Shown here: positions 22,887 to 34,750 of the stretch, piece after piece
Layout of the letters: each line of letters starts with the position of its first letter
Position numbering within the stretch: the stretch's first letter is position 1
Assembly: GCF_963583255.1 (NCBI RefSeq)
Contig: NC_084803.1
Location: forward strand, 24,154,428 to 24,218,427
DNA from: Pyrus communis
Lineage: Eukaryota; Streptophyta; Magnoliopsida; Rosales; Rosaceae
Reading direction: 5' to 3'
DNA length: 64,000 bases
Translations under genes and position numbers: made by a program
The notes under the pieces: generated by a model
Database searches by the model: none
Told to the model about the DNA's origin: nothing
What the model saw: only the letters and a program-made list of their open reading frames with translations

Positions 22887-23573
22887 ATGGCAAACTCATC
22901 GAACCTTAGCTTGGAATTGAGCCTTAGCAGTGATACGGGCGCGCCGCGTCAAGGTAACGTATGGCGCCCTTCTTTTTTATCTTCTAACGGTCCTCTTTCA
23001 GGTGAAGACTCTGTGATGCAGGACGCCACAACAGCTACAATAGTAGCTAGGAACCTCCTCACTCCAAAAGATAGTAGGCTGCTGTCAGGACGGTCTGATG
23101 AGTTGGCCGTTCAAGAGTCCCTCGCACTTAGTGTTCAGTGTGCGAGCTCTGTGTCCAACATGGGCCTACGCCTGCTTGCCCGCTCTCGTCAGGTTGAATC
23201 GTTGATGGCAGAGGTGGAAAGACTTAAGCAAGAGATCCAGCAGCTTAAGTACGAGAATAGAAGTTTGCATGTGCTTGCAAATAACTATTCGTCGGGGATG
23301 AAAAGGAAGCTTGATGAGCTGCAAGAATCTGAGGGTCGAATTCACAGTGACCGTCAAAGGCTTGCGTCTTATCTCCAGAGGCACCTTTTTCCTGGGTCAT
23401 CCAGCGCTTGGCCAAGTATTGAGGCCTGGAATGCTCTAGCTCCGATGCCTCCCGCTCCGATGGCTTCCGCTCCGATGCCTCCCGCTTCTATGCCTTATGC
23501 ACCGATGCCTCCCGCTTCTATGCCTTCCGCTTCTGCTCCTCGTAGTGGGGCTTCACGCAAACAACCTTTGTGA
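22887..23573 (+). CDS. Antisense ORF of the LTR element: LxLxL coiled-coil protein, unknown function
   Basis: 228 aa, on the strand opposite to gag. The ATG at 22887 is chosen because the second element starts at the same residue; an upstream TTG is not needed. The N-terminus carries Leu-Ser-Leu-Glu-Leu, which fits the LxLxL pattern of EAR repression motifs. Residues about 95-150 form a Leu/Glu/Lys heptad-rich coiled coil (Val-Glu-Ser-Leu-Met-Ala-Glu-Val-Glu). The tail is a Pro-Met-Ala-Ser repeat. No enzyme motif, signal peptide or membrane segment. About 90 percent identical by eye to the ORF at 60688-61365. Being intact in both elements suggests selection. It is not gag, env or any retroelement protein I can name. 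Confidence 0.75.
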   Translation: MANSSNLSLELSLSSDTGAPRQGNVWRPSFLSSNGPLSGEDSVMQDATTATIVARNLLTPKDSRLLSGRSDELAVQESLALSVQCASSVSNMGLRLLARSRQVESLMAEVERLKQEIQQLKYENRSLHVLANNYSSGMKRKLDELQESEGRIHSDRQRLASYLQRHLFPGSSSAWPSIEAWNALAPMPPAPMASAPMPPASMPYAPMPPASMPSASAPRSGASRKQPL

Positions 23574-23638
23574 AGCTCCACCTTTCTCTATGTTTAGTAT
23601 CTTTCTTTTTTTTTTTTTTTTTTTTTACATAAATAAAA

Positions 23639-24973
23639 TCAAACGGCATGGAATTTATCTTTGAATGGGCGGTGATACTTGAAATGATCCGGTAATAGTT
23701 TAAATTCCAGATTGGGTGCCTGAATCATTAACCACATGTTAGTATAAAAGAAAATTGAAATTCGGGGAGGCGGCTTACCTGTGTGCTCCAAAATGAACTC
23801 CAGAATAAACACCCCTTCGAAAGTTATGACTTGTCCCGTGTCATAAAATCCAACTTCCTTGGGAATTGTGGTTTCAAATATGTCCTCTTTGATGCCTTCT
23901 ACATCTTCTCCAGCCACTACCTTTTCTTGAATCATTCTTCTTGGTGTACAAAGTCCTTTGAAGAATTCAACACCATCTAAAACTTGCTGTGTTGCACCAA
24001 GAATTTGAATAGCATTTTGCACCTTTGGGAAGGCTTCCACGATGTCCTTTTTACTCTCTTCTTGGTTGGGAATCAAAAACCTGCTAGGAAAAGGGACATT
24101 GGGTGGAATAACATCAGAATAACATGGAATTGGGACGTCCTTACTGGTGGTGGGTGGTTTAGAGGGCTTAGGGGGCTGCAGCAATGGTTGTTCTACCCTT
24201 GCCGTGTGCATGTCTTCTTCCTCCTCCTCAATTAGCAGCTCTTCATCCACTTCTAGGCTATGTTTGGACATTTTTAGGTCAGCTCCAACCTCCATAGCAC
24301 TTCCCAAAGTGATAGCATTATGGATTTCAAAATCTTCCTTCGAGTTTTCAATAGTTGAGTTGGAAAGTTCACTTTGCTCTTGAATTTGTTTCATGAACTC
24401 CATAATCTGCCCAAATTGCTCGTCCAATTTACCCAACTTCCTGTCTTGATTTTGTTCGTCCTGCGTCAAAGAGGTTAGTAATTGAAAATTTTTATCATTA
24501 TCCATGGACATACTTGAACTTGATTGGAATTGTTGTGGGGGAGGTTGTGGTGGCTGCATAGGTGTTGTATTGAACTCCTCATATGGTTGCCAATATGCTT
24601 CTTGTTGAGCCTCCTTGGCTTGATTTTGTGACCCCTGCGCCAAAGAATTTATTTCATTAAGAATTTGAATATAATCTATTGGCGAACTTGAATTTAATTG
24701 AGCATATTGCATATGAAGTTGTGGTGGCTGCATAGGTCTTGAATAGAACTCCTCATATGGTTGCCAATATGCTTCACGTTGAACTTGTTGATCTTCCCAC
24801 CATATAGAGTTTGAATGATCCCTCCAATCTCTTTGTGGACATTGATTGGCTTCAAATCCTTGCCTATATGAAGCACCAAATGTAGGGACACTCTGCATTG
24901 TGGTCCTTTCGGCATACGGCGACAATTTAGAAGTAAGATTTGCCAATTGAGCTTGAATGCTAGCAAAATCCAT
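23639..24973 (-). CDS. Gag-derived ORF of the non-autonomous element
   Basis: 444 aa, starting about 165 bp after the PBS. The first half is Gln/Pro-rich with two Tyr-Trp-Gln-Pro-Tyr-Glu-Glu-Phe repeats. The middle has an acidic stretch and the Val-Pro-Phe-Pro-Ser-Arg-Phe motif that, in the second element, precedes the protease. The end carries Leu-Pro-Asp-His-Phe-Lys-Tyr, matching the sequence just before RT. So the frame fuses the C-terminal part of gag to the pre-RT linker, with protease and the gag capsid core deleted. No CCHC knuckle is seen. Possibly an RNA- or capsid-interacting remnant; the open frame may be retained by recency alone. Confidence 0.75.
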   Translation of the reverse strand: MDFASIQAQLANLTSKLSPYAERTTMQSVPTFGASYRQGFEANQCPQRDWRDHSNSIWWEDQQVQREAYWQPYEEFYSRPMQPPQLHMQYAQLNSSSPIDYIQILNEINSLAQGSQNQAKEAQQEAYWQPYEEFNTTPMQPPQPPPQQFQSSSSMSMDNDKNFQLLTSLTQDEQNQDRKLGKLDEQFGQIMEFMKQIQEQSELSNSTIENSKEDFEIHNAITLGSAMEVGADLKMSKHSLEVDEELLIEEEEEDMHTARVEQPLLQPPKPSKPPTTSKDVPIPCYSDVIPPNVPFPSRFLIPNQEESKKDIVEAFPKVQNAIQILGATQQVLDGVEFFKGLCTPRRMIQEKVVAGEDVEGIKEDIFETTIPKEVGFYDTGQVITFEGVFILEFILEHTGKPPPRISIFFYTNMWLMIQAPNLEFKLLPDHFKYHRPFKDKFHAV

Positions 24974-25136
24974 ATCTTACTTCTCTAGTACCTAAAATCA
25001 AAGAAAGAGAACTAAATCAAATATCAAAAGTAACAACAAACAAAGAAAACAACACTAAGTTAGAAACTAAAACTAAAACGAAAACAACTAAACCAAAAAA
25101 AAAGAAAAGAACCAAGGGATTAGCAAAGTTGCTAAT

Positions 25137-25153
25137 CCCCGGCAACGGCGCCA
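25137..25153 (-). other. Primer binding site, tRNA-Asp type
   Basis: Minus strand TGGCGCCGTTGCCGGGA, five bases past the LTR end. It is one G shorter than the corresponding site of the second element. Confidence 0.85.
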
Positions 25154-25158
25154 AAATT

Positions 25159-27624
25159 TGATGCGAGATTTATACGCACACAAATTAAACCCTCTTTTTA
25201 TCAATTGTAGTATAGGTGCAAGTAGGGATCGTTCTGGACCGGGGATTAGGAGGGATTGCAAATCTCTTGGAAACTGACTCAAAAACGTAAAATAACAATA
25301 TGAAATACTAACTTAGACTCAAAAGAATGCAAAACTAAAAATAAGAAAGATTAAGACTAAGACTTAAACGAAATATGGGGGGGATTGATTTTGGACGAAT
25401 TTAAACTAAAATGGATAGATTGTAAAGAAAACAAATTGTAAATATGAAATTGACGGAAATGAATGGATGGTATGGCTAGCTAAGGGGTTCATCTCCATAC
25501 ATGTTACACTTGCATAATAAAATGGTTTCCAATTGCATTTCAATAAACCATGAATTCTCAACACCCCGGGTTAATTAGGTCCGCTTAAATTAACCGTCAA
25601 GTTTTCCTTAAGTTAATGAATTGGATGATTGCATACGACAACCCAAAGCATTCCTCACAAGTTCCCTTCATGAATTGCATAATAGAGAAACAAGCAAGAA
25701 TCATTAAGCATCATGAAAACTATAAGTGTTGACGAGGCATTCGTTACTATGATTGCATGAAACTTATGCCAAGAATTCGTTTAACGCGATTGTTTATAAG
25801 CAACCTCCACTACTTGTGAATATAAGTTCATAACGATTAGGTGAAACTCACTTATATTCTAGCGTCATATTCATGCATGAAAATTAAGCGTTCATTCTCA
25901 ATAAACATACATAAATAGGATATCAATCAAATAGTTAAACAAATTGAATTCACAACTTATGAAACGTAATTAAAAGTAATCAAATCAAAATGCAAGCATA
26001 AACATATATTTCGAATCCCCCCCTAGCTAAAGGGGGGTTTAGTTCCTCATACAAAACAAAGAGAATTGAAATTAAACATTGAAATCAAAGAAACGCCTAA
26101 ACATTCCAACAACTCAAACTTGAATTGTATGAACGTTTAGGCCCTCTTCTCTTCCTCTTTATTGTAGCATAAGGTCTAGGGATAATTGGTTTGGGGGATG
26201 GAAGTGTGGAATGGAGTGGGGAATTATGGAAATAGGTGAGGAGTGGTGGAGAAAATGGTGCAGAAAGTGGAGAGAAACTCACGGCTAGAGAAGGAATGGA
26301 GTGTTTGTGTTGTGGTATCTACAATGGAATGAGATGTTCTTTGAATGAATGAATGCAAGGGTATTTATAGGAGTAATGGAGGGAACATGACAGCTAGGAG
26401 GTGGGTGGAAATGTGGCTGCAAGTTTGGTGAATGATTATGAGTGAATGCATGTGAATGTGGCTAGGTTGGAAAGCTGGAAATCTGAAAATGCAAATGGGA
26501 ATGCTGAAATGCAAAGGTGGCCACGGTTTTGAGTGTGTTTTGTGTTGGAAATGCATGTGAATGCATGTGAATGTTGTTTGTGTGAAGTGTGTGTGGGTTA
26601 AAGAGTGAATGGTGGTGTAATGATGAAGTGTGATGGCTGAAAATGTCAAGGGAAATGCATGTGATTGCAAGGCAAAGAATTTCAGGATGCATGTGTGTTG
26701 GTGTGTTGTGTGATTTGTTTTGTGGTTAATGGGAATGTGGTTGAATGATTAAATGGACATGTGGGTGAATGTGAAGGGAATGCATGTGTTGATTGATTTG
26801 TGGTGCAATGATGAAAGGCAAAGTGGAAGAATGTGGCTGAAATGGTTGAGGAATTATGCACGGCAATGGGTTGATTTTTTTGATGATTTAAAATGTTGAT
26901 GCATGATGAAGAGTTAATAAATAATGCATGTAGGGTTAGCTAGGTTGTGTGATGATGAGTGTATGTGACATTGTTTTGTGACAAAGAATGGATAGGGTGA
27001 ATGATTATGTGGCTACATGTTTGAATAATTAAAGTGCATGTGGGTTGATTGAATGAATGCAAAGTGAATGATTAATGAAATGGGAAAGCATGACCAAGGT
27101 GGAAATGCATGTGAAATGTTGGAAAGGGATTGGGAATGCACGGCTTTGGGGAAAGAATGAATGGATGTGCAAATGTGTCTTAATTAATGAAAGTGTTTGG
27201 AGAATGAATGCAATGATGAAGAGTGAATAAAGAATGCATGTAGGGTTAGCTAGGTTGGCTTTGTTTGGGTGCATGTGTGTTAATGGTGGTTTTGCATGTG
27301 AATTGATGGATTGGTTTTGATGGAATGGATGGTTCTTTGCATGGCTATAAGGGAGAGAATAAGAGAGAATGGGCTAGGCCCTTTGTTTTATGTCCAAAGT
27401 GAATACAAGGCCTTCAAATTCGTCCATCCTTTTGGCTCCATGGATAAGCTATCCAATCCATGCCCAAAAATGCTCCAAATGGCCTCAAAATGCACTTTCT
27501 TGCTCCCTAGGCCCTTAGAACCTGAAAACACACAAAAGAAGCATAAAGGACTAAAATAACTAGAGAAACATAACGTAAATGCACGAGAACAAGCCATTTA
27601 AGTCGCATGAATATGCTCCTATCA
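25159..27624 (-). repeat. 5' LTR of the non-autonomous element, complete
   Basis: 2466 bp with TG...CA ends (minus strand TGATAGGAGC ... CGCATCA). It provides the 116 bp missing from the other LTR. The same termini are found in the solo LTR at 43206-45763 and, with small changes, in the LTR at 51907-54497. Confidence 0.92.
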
Positions 27625-27960
27625 ACCTACAAACCAAAATTTACACGATGTAAGTGAAAATGTACTGTCTTGACTTAGACCCCATGCGATACTTCAAGCA
27701 AGCTCTCAAGAGTTGTAGGTATTTTGAATAATTCCACTATGACTGGGGTCTTTACAAATTTAGTCTTAAGAGTTACTAGATTAGAAGACACACAATAATT
27801 GACCGACTTATATGTATTTGCACATATATTATGCTAAATTGTTGTTAGTGAAGAATCATCACTGTCATTTGACCAAGACACTACTTTTCGTCTTTTAGCA
27901 ACAGTTCCTTGCATTGTATTCACTTGGGACTGTTCGTTTATTGTGTGATTATTGTTAATG
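27625..27960 (+). repeat. 336-bp flank duplication, right copy
   Basis: Begins directly at the outer edge of the complete LTR with ACCTACAAACC and matches 17083-17418. The sequence then continues into host DNA (CGAGGGCTTCC). Confidence 0.88.
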
Positions 27961-29884
27961 CGAGGGCTTCCAGACTCGCATGAGGAATTTTAGCTAACTT
28001 GGTTTTACCATACAACCATATTACCGTGATGATAGTTATTTTGAAATTTACTACACGAAATGTCAAGGCAAACATTTCATTGAAGACGACCATTTTCTTA
28101 CAAATTACTGATAGTGTATTTCATTGAAATACAAAGAAAAACAAAACAAAATGCCTAGGGTGCTTTCTATGTTCAGATTCAGTACAGATCTAAGGACTCT
28201 AACACGAGGAGAGCTTGGATGTGAAGTGCAGTTAGTCTTTGCTCCGGATCAAGAGTCGAACCAAACTGACCGGCTGCCCATAACAAGGAAGCAGATTTCT
28301 CACCCAAAAGACGTCTTATGTCCTCATGTACAGTTGCCAATGGGGGCGTTTCGGTTGAGTTTTGTAAGTAAGTTTAGCCATTGCATGCATATAGGATGTC
28401 TCACATCCTTGTTGCCTGCTGGTTACATGAGTACTATTTTTACTTAATTACTCACTTGGAACGAAACAAGTTTATATCTCGTTAGATGAGTAAAAGTCAT
28501 CAATTTAAAACATTCACACTTGTGTGTCAGAATATTTGAAATGTGCAATCCAAATACATCGTAATTAAATTGCACATTTCAAATTATGTGATACAAAAGC
28601 GTATTTGGGGCCTTGAGTAAAATTAAAAATCGTTGTGGATTAATGCATGTTGTTTCTAAGGGTGCTTAAGTTTGTAAGCATGGTTGCTTATGACGTATAT
28701 CGTAAGCAGTTTAAGATATTACCAAAAGGAAGATCTCATATTCAATTTTGTATTACTAATAAAAAAATATTAAAAACAATAGTACACACAACCTTAAATT
28801 TTAGCGAATGCATAGAATAACAATCACATTTGGGAGTGAGTAATCATATTAAATCGTAAACTTTTAATATGATTATCACGTCATGAGCATACAACAGATT
28901 GAAAGAAAGAAATTTGCACACTATCTGTAAAAAAAAATATTTACAGATTAGTGTGTTACTCGACATATAAATAGATTTCCACATGAACTTAAAGTTTGGT
29001 GTCAGTATAAAGAATACGGTCACTGTAAATAGCCTCAAAAACATGTTTTCTGAAACCTTTTTGGAGCTCATGCTTGTGTTTTTTGGTCAATTTTTGGTGT
29101 TTTGTTAATTACGTTGAAATTTCATTGCTTTTCTTTTCGTGTTTATACAACAAATTTTGTATTGAAATTAGTAACTTATATGTTCGCAAGGCCACTAGTT
29201 GCTGTGTTCAGAGGCTTCGCAACTGCACTTGAAGTTATACAAGCATGGATATTAATAAATGATTTTTTACTAAACCCTTTTGTTCAATTTGAATATTTGC
29301 ATGCTTGAACCGTAAAGAATTAACATTGATGATTTGAGATACAGTGATTGAATTATCTGTCAATGTAATGTATGATGTTCTCAATGTTAATGTATCCAAT
29401 CTTTTATTGAATTATCTGTCTGCTTGTTCTCTCTCTAACTTGATTAATAAGTTCTTACAAGTTTCTCAAGGAAATTTATTGAAAATGATCAACTGGTACA
29501 CTTAGTAAAAGAGGATGAAAAGAACCTAATTAACCCCTCAAAGATAATCTAAGTAACGTCATTGCAAAAACAAAAAGGCCACTAAATTAAACACAACACT
29601 TTCACTAAATTATAACTTCAAATTGCACTCCTCAATCTCCTTCTTCTCCGGTTTAAGGGGAGCATTGCTTACCAACGGTAGATGCACGAGCTAAAAAGAT
29701 TAAAAAAACCACAACATATATTAGTCATAATTTAAAGACAATTGTAGAGACCAAAATGATATTAACCATGATGGCAATGATGCCATATCGTTATAGTCAG
29801 TTTTCTATGTAAAAGTGCACTTAGCCAATAGTATTAATAGACTCAAAACTGCAAAAATATTATTCATTATGTGGAAGAGTACTT
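27961..29884. other. Intergenic, no gene recognised
   Basis: Frames at 28124-28447 and elsewhere show no known motif and are not supported. Sequence is AT-rich. Confidence 0.45.
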
Positions 29885-32804
29885 ACAGTTTGCCCATCAA
29901 TCTTCGTCGCTTGATCAACGCCACCCTCACATAAAGCTAATTGTACACACAGTTCAAGAACTTGTAGTATGTGTATCGCCATGACTTGATGAATATCAAA
30001 CTCCCACAAACTCCCCAAAATCCAACAACAAAACCAAGCGTCAAACTCAAGTAAAATCCTGTTGTTATAAGCCCATCATTCTCTTTAACTTGATCCCCAA
30101 ACATTGGTTGCTCCTCTGGACTTGTTTCCTCAGGAGAGCACAACTGTTGAAGTGGAATTCCACAAAGCAGAGGATTTCCAGCAAAATCAGACGAATCATA
30201 GGTTTGGAGCTGAGTCCCCATTGGAATTTTTCCAGACAAGTTGTTGTTTGACAAGTCCAAATCACCAAGACCATATATTTGAAAAAGACTTGTTGGTATT
30301 CCGCCATATATGTGGTTTCTTGACAGATCAAGGGACTCTAAGTACTCCAACTTCCCGATCATTGGAGTTATTTGACCTGTTAAATTGTTTCTTGACAGGT
30401 TTAAGGAAACCAACCCCACAAGATCAGTGATTTCCGTAGGAATCTCCCCCATTAATTGGTTACTCGACAGATGAATACTCTTTACAAGCCCCAAAGTACT
30501 TTTGTATTTGGACATTTTGCCTTTCCATATCAAGGATGCTTCCTCTACGTAATATTGTTGTCCGCCAATTGGGCTATCATAGAAATGATAGATAGTTATA
30601 CTTGAACTTCCTTTTTGAGCCAAATTAGTCAAATTGTTGATGCATTTGGGTATATTTCCAGAGATGTTATTCATTGAAAAATCTAGAATTTGAATGTCTC
30701 TCATATTACACAATTGTAGTGGAATGCTTCCATAGAAATGATTAGAACGGAGGATAAGGATAGCCAAATTTGGAAGTCCAACCCCTAACCATTCAGGTAT
30801 CAAACCTGATAAGTTATTTTCTCCAACATCAAAAACGCTAAGTGTGGTCAAGTTCTTCAAAGATGAAGGCAATTCCCCCACAAACCCATTCTTGTTTAAC
30901 TTCAGCGTTTGAATAGAAGGTAACGAGCCCATTGTGGTGGGAATTTTCCCAAAAAGAGCATTATCACTCAAATCAAGAAAGGTAAGATTTTCAAAACGTG
31001 TCCAACAATTAGGAAGTTGTTCGTACAAATTGTTGCTTGAGAGATCAAGAAAGGCTAAACGACTAACCTTGTTCGGAGTCTTTGGACACATGAAAGAAAT
31101 TAACCCTAAAAGCTTATTGTTGGAGAGATCTAGAGATATCACTGTGGAAAGGAATGAAGGGATTGGACCTTCCAATCGATTCCAACTCGAATTCACTTGA
31201 CTAAAAGAAGATGAGGGAAACTCAAATCTTGAATTTGGAATTGTTCCTCTAATTCGGTTGTTGGAAAGATCTATAGAAATATATACAGGATCCTGATGAG
31301 AGAAAGGGCTCCAAAACCAACTTGGAAGGATATCAGAAATTCTTGCATTAGAAATATCAAGTTCCGTATAACTTTTCTGATTTTGAAGCCATTTCGGAAA
31401 GTGCGGACCCACCATGCAAGAGCTCAAATATATCAAATCCAATTGGAAAGGAGGAGTCCAATTAGAACTGAAGCTTAAAGATAGTGAGGTAGAGGATAGA
31501 TCCAAAAGCCTTAGTTTGGAGAGATTGGAGAAGTGGCTTTCCGAAACCACACCTTCCAAAGCATTCATACCAAGGTTGATACTCTCGAGTCTAAACATAT
31601 GCCCAATGCTTTCAGGTACTGTTCCACTCAATTGATTGTCATCGAGATATAATTCTTGCAATGATGAAAAGTTTGTGAGATTGGGAATTGATCCAGAAAG
31701 ATGATTGGATGAGAGGTACAGAGTCTCTAATGAGTTCTGATCAGGGCATGCAGACATTAATATTTGAACCAACCAGGAAAGTTGTCCACTCAGAATGTTG
31801 TTGGAAAGGTACAATTCTTGTAGATTACATAACCCGGAAAAAGATTGCGGAATCCCTCCTTCAATTAGGTTGTAAGAGAGGTCAAGATAAACAAGGCTGG
31901 CATTGGATTTGGATAACCACACAAATATGGAAGAAGATGAAGAAAATGGGAGTTGGTTGTCCCTGAGATCAACATGAGCAAGAGATTTAGAAGAATTTAT
32001 GTTAAAAAGAGTACTGGAATGAATTAGAGTAGATGGAAGACTACAATAAGACAGAGACAAGTTTGTAAGTTTAGGGAGCTTATTAACTGCTTCCATCCAG
32101 TCTGGAACATTACTGAGATTGTTGTAACTCAGGTCCAAATATGTTAAAGCAGAAAGATGAGGCAGCCATGAATTCATGTTTTCTACATTAGCAAAGTCAT
32201 TGGACCTGAGATCAAGATATTGCAAGCGTGTAAGGTTTCCGACCTGGCTTGGAAATCGACCACCAAAAGAAGCATCAGAGAGATCGAGGTGCCTTAAGTT
32301 GGAAAGAGACCCAATGAAATCTGGAACTTGGCTTCCATTGAAGTTAATCCATGAAAGGTCCAAATATTTCAAATGCTTCAACTTAATCAGCTTGGGACTC
32401 ATCATCTTACCTTTCAAATAATGAGAGAGATACTATAGGCGTCCTTTCTGTTGAAGTGCGTAAGCTTGATCCAAATAAGACCATCCAAGATGAAGTTGAG
32501 TAACATGGTTGGTTCGATTGCTGCAATGGACGCCAAGCCATTGGCAACAATCTTGCTTGTGTTCTTCTCTTCCCCACGAGGAGAGGAGATCATAGTCATC
32601 CACCAGGCCTTGTTTGAAAGCAAGGAGTGCTTCCCTTTCACTCTCTATGCACCTCGTCACCACCCGATGGCTAATTGCTCTGAAATCGACAGAAACATTA
32701 TAGAATCCAGAGGATAGGGAAGGGTTGAAACATTGTAGAAAAAGTAGCACCACAATGGAAGTATGAAAGAGTTTCTTCAAGCACATGATTCCGTCATTCT
32801 CCAT
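29884..32804 (-). pseudogene. LRR receptor-like protein (EIX2/HcrVf type), two in-frame stops
   Basis: A single minus-strand frame from the ATG at 32804 to the stop at 29937, interrupted by one TAG at 32433-32435 (codon 124). Order: hydrophobic signal peptide (about residues 10-32); LRR N-terminal cap with Cys-Ile-Glu-Ser-Glu-Arg-Glu-Ala-Leu and Asp-Cys-Cys-Gln-Trp; long array of 24-residue plant LRRs; a non-LRR island with Trp-Lys-Gly-Lys; last LRRs; acidic linker; and one transmembrane helix with GxxxG spacing (Gly-Phe-Val-Val-Gly-Phe-Trp-Gly). No kinase. The family perceives apoplastic microbial or peptide ligands at the plasma membrane through co-receptors. The terminal TAG replaces a codon within the usual basic cytoplasmic tail, which stays readable to about 29884. 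With both stops it is a recent pseudogene or null allele; everything between is intact. Confidence 0.88.
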
Positions 32805-32869
32805 CTTAATTTAACAAAATCAAGGCAAAGACGATTGAAGAATGAAGAAGAAGTGTACAATCAGAATTG

Positions 32870-32911
32870 ATTTAGGAGCACAAGGAAAGCTACGAGTGTT
32901 TTATAAGGCTG
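32870..32911 (-). promoter_or_regulatory. Probable core promoter of the first RLP gene
   Basis: Minus-strand CTTATAAAACAC (TATA box at about 32899-32905) lies about 95 bp before the ATG, a normal distance for a short 5' leader. Confidence 0.55.
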
Positions 32912-32949
32912 GGTGAGTACGTAATAGTTCACAATACAATCCACACACT

Positions 32950-34750
32950 GAGTTGTCTTGACTCAAATGGTAAAGTATGGAACACGTGTGAGTGGACCAG
33001 CTACTTTTCTGTAGGTAGGTGTAGTAATTAGAGGATGACTCGTCTCTCAAAAATAATGACAAAGCCTGCAACAATCAACACAATTACACGTTGATTGTTT
33101 CGTTCTGTTTACGTTTTAGAAGTCTTTTGGTTTTTCGTGGAATTAGAAAACAACATATATGCGCGTAATTTAAATTATTTGGACCAAGCTAAAAAATGCA
33201 GAAACCGTCTTAACTCTTGAGAGAACAAATTTACATTTATTTTCCAAACAAGTTGCAAACCATCAGAATGCGTAATTCACATTATTTGGACCAGGCTAAA
33301 ATACACAGAAAACGCCTCAACTCTTGAGAGACAAATTCACATTTATTTTCCAAACAAGTTGCAAACTGTCAAAAGTCGTTTTGGAGGATAAAAGGAAGGA
33401 TGAATGACTCCCACAAAATAGATGATTCTTCTCCACTTTTGTTTGTCATTTATCTTAATCACGCTTCAAAGTAAATTACAAGTTGAGAACAAAAATGGCC
33501 AACAAACCAAAATTTCCACGAAGCAAGTGGAAATCCATGTGATAGTTCAAGGTTATTGACTTAAATGGTCAAGTATGGAACATGTGTGAGTGGACCAACT
33601 ACTTTTCTGTAGGTAGGTGTACTAATTAGAGGATGACTCGTCTCTCCAAAATAATGACAAAGCCTGCAACAATCAACACAATTACGCGTTGATTGTTTCG
33701 TTCTGTTTACGTTTTAGAAGTCTTGGTTTTTTGTGGAATTAGAAAACAACATATATGCGTGTAATTTAAGTTATTTGGACCAAGCTAAAAAATGCAGAAA
33801 CCGTCTCAACTCTTGAGAAAACAAATTTACATTTATTTTCCAAACAAGTTGCAAACCATCAGAATGCGTAATTCACATTATTTGGACCAGGCTAAAATAC
33901 ACAGAAAACGCCTCAACTCTTGAGAGACAAATTCACATTTATTTTCCAAACAAGTTGCAAACTGTCAAAAGTCGTTTTGGAGGATAAAAGGAAGGATGAA
34001 TGACTCCCACAAAATAGATGATTCTTCTCCACTTTTGTTTGTTATTTATCTTAATCACGCTTCAAAGTAAATTACAAATTGAGAACAAAAAGGGGCCAAC
34101 AAACCAAAATTTCCACGAAGCAAGTGGAAATCCATGCGATAGTTCAAGGTTATTGACTTAAATGGTCAAGTATGGAACATGTGTGAGTGGACCAGCTACT
34201 TTTTTGTAGGTAGGTGTAGTAATTAGAGGATGACTCGTCACTCCAAAACAATGACAAAGCCTGCACAATCAACACAATTATGCGTTGGTTGTTTCGTTCT
34301 GTTTACGTTTTAGAAGTATTTTTGTTTTTGTGGAATTAGAAAACAACATATATGCGCGTAATTCACGTTATTTGGACCAAGCTAAAAACGCGGAAACCGT
34401 CTTAACTTTTGAGAGAACAAATTTACATTTATTTTCCAAACAAGTTTGCAAACAGTTAGAATGCGTAATTCACATTATTTGGACCAGGCTAAAATATACG
34501 AAAAACGCCTCAACTCTTGAGAGACAAATTCACATTTATTTTCCAAACAAGTTGCAAACCGTCAAAAGTCATTTTGGAGGATATGAGGAAGGATGAATGA
34601 CTCCACCAAAATAGATGATTCTTTTCCACTTTTGTTTGTTATTTGTCTTAATCACACTTCAAAGTAAATTACAAGTTGAGAATAACAGGGACCAACAAAT
34701 CAAAATTTCTACAATGCAAGTGGAAATGCACGCTCCATGCGATACTTCAA
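32950..34750. repeat. Three tandem ~598-bp repeats upstream of the first RLP gene
   Basis: The landmark AAATGG...AGTATGGAACA occurs at 32965, 33563 and 34160 (periods 598 and 597). Each unit also contains two copies of a ~110 bp subunit with TTTACATTTATTTTCCAAAC. Units are about 90-95 percent alike by eye. Non-coding. They lie directly behind the TATA box, so could act as promoter repeats. Confidence 0.88.

Larger units (their letters stand above)
17421..27624 (-). mobile_element. Young non-autonomous Athila-like LTR retrotransposon
   Basis: Direct repeats 17421-19770 and 25159-27624 are the two LTRs on the minus strand. Over the shared 2350 bp the offset is constant at 7854 with no indel, and all reading frames inside translate identically, so the insertion is recent. 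Internal order on the minus strand: tRNA-Asp-type PBS, a 444-codon gag-derived ORF, an antisense coiled-coil ORF module, a long 3' non-coding region, then the PPT. Protease, RT, RNase H and integrase are absent apart from a short tail matching the start of the RT region. It would need enzymes from a relative such as the element at 51907. Confidence 0.9.

Noticed and set aside
28124..28447. 107-codon plus-strand frame
   Set aside because: No motif, no conserved neighbour, no splice or promoter support; ordinary length for chance frames in this DNA.
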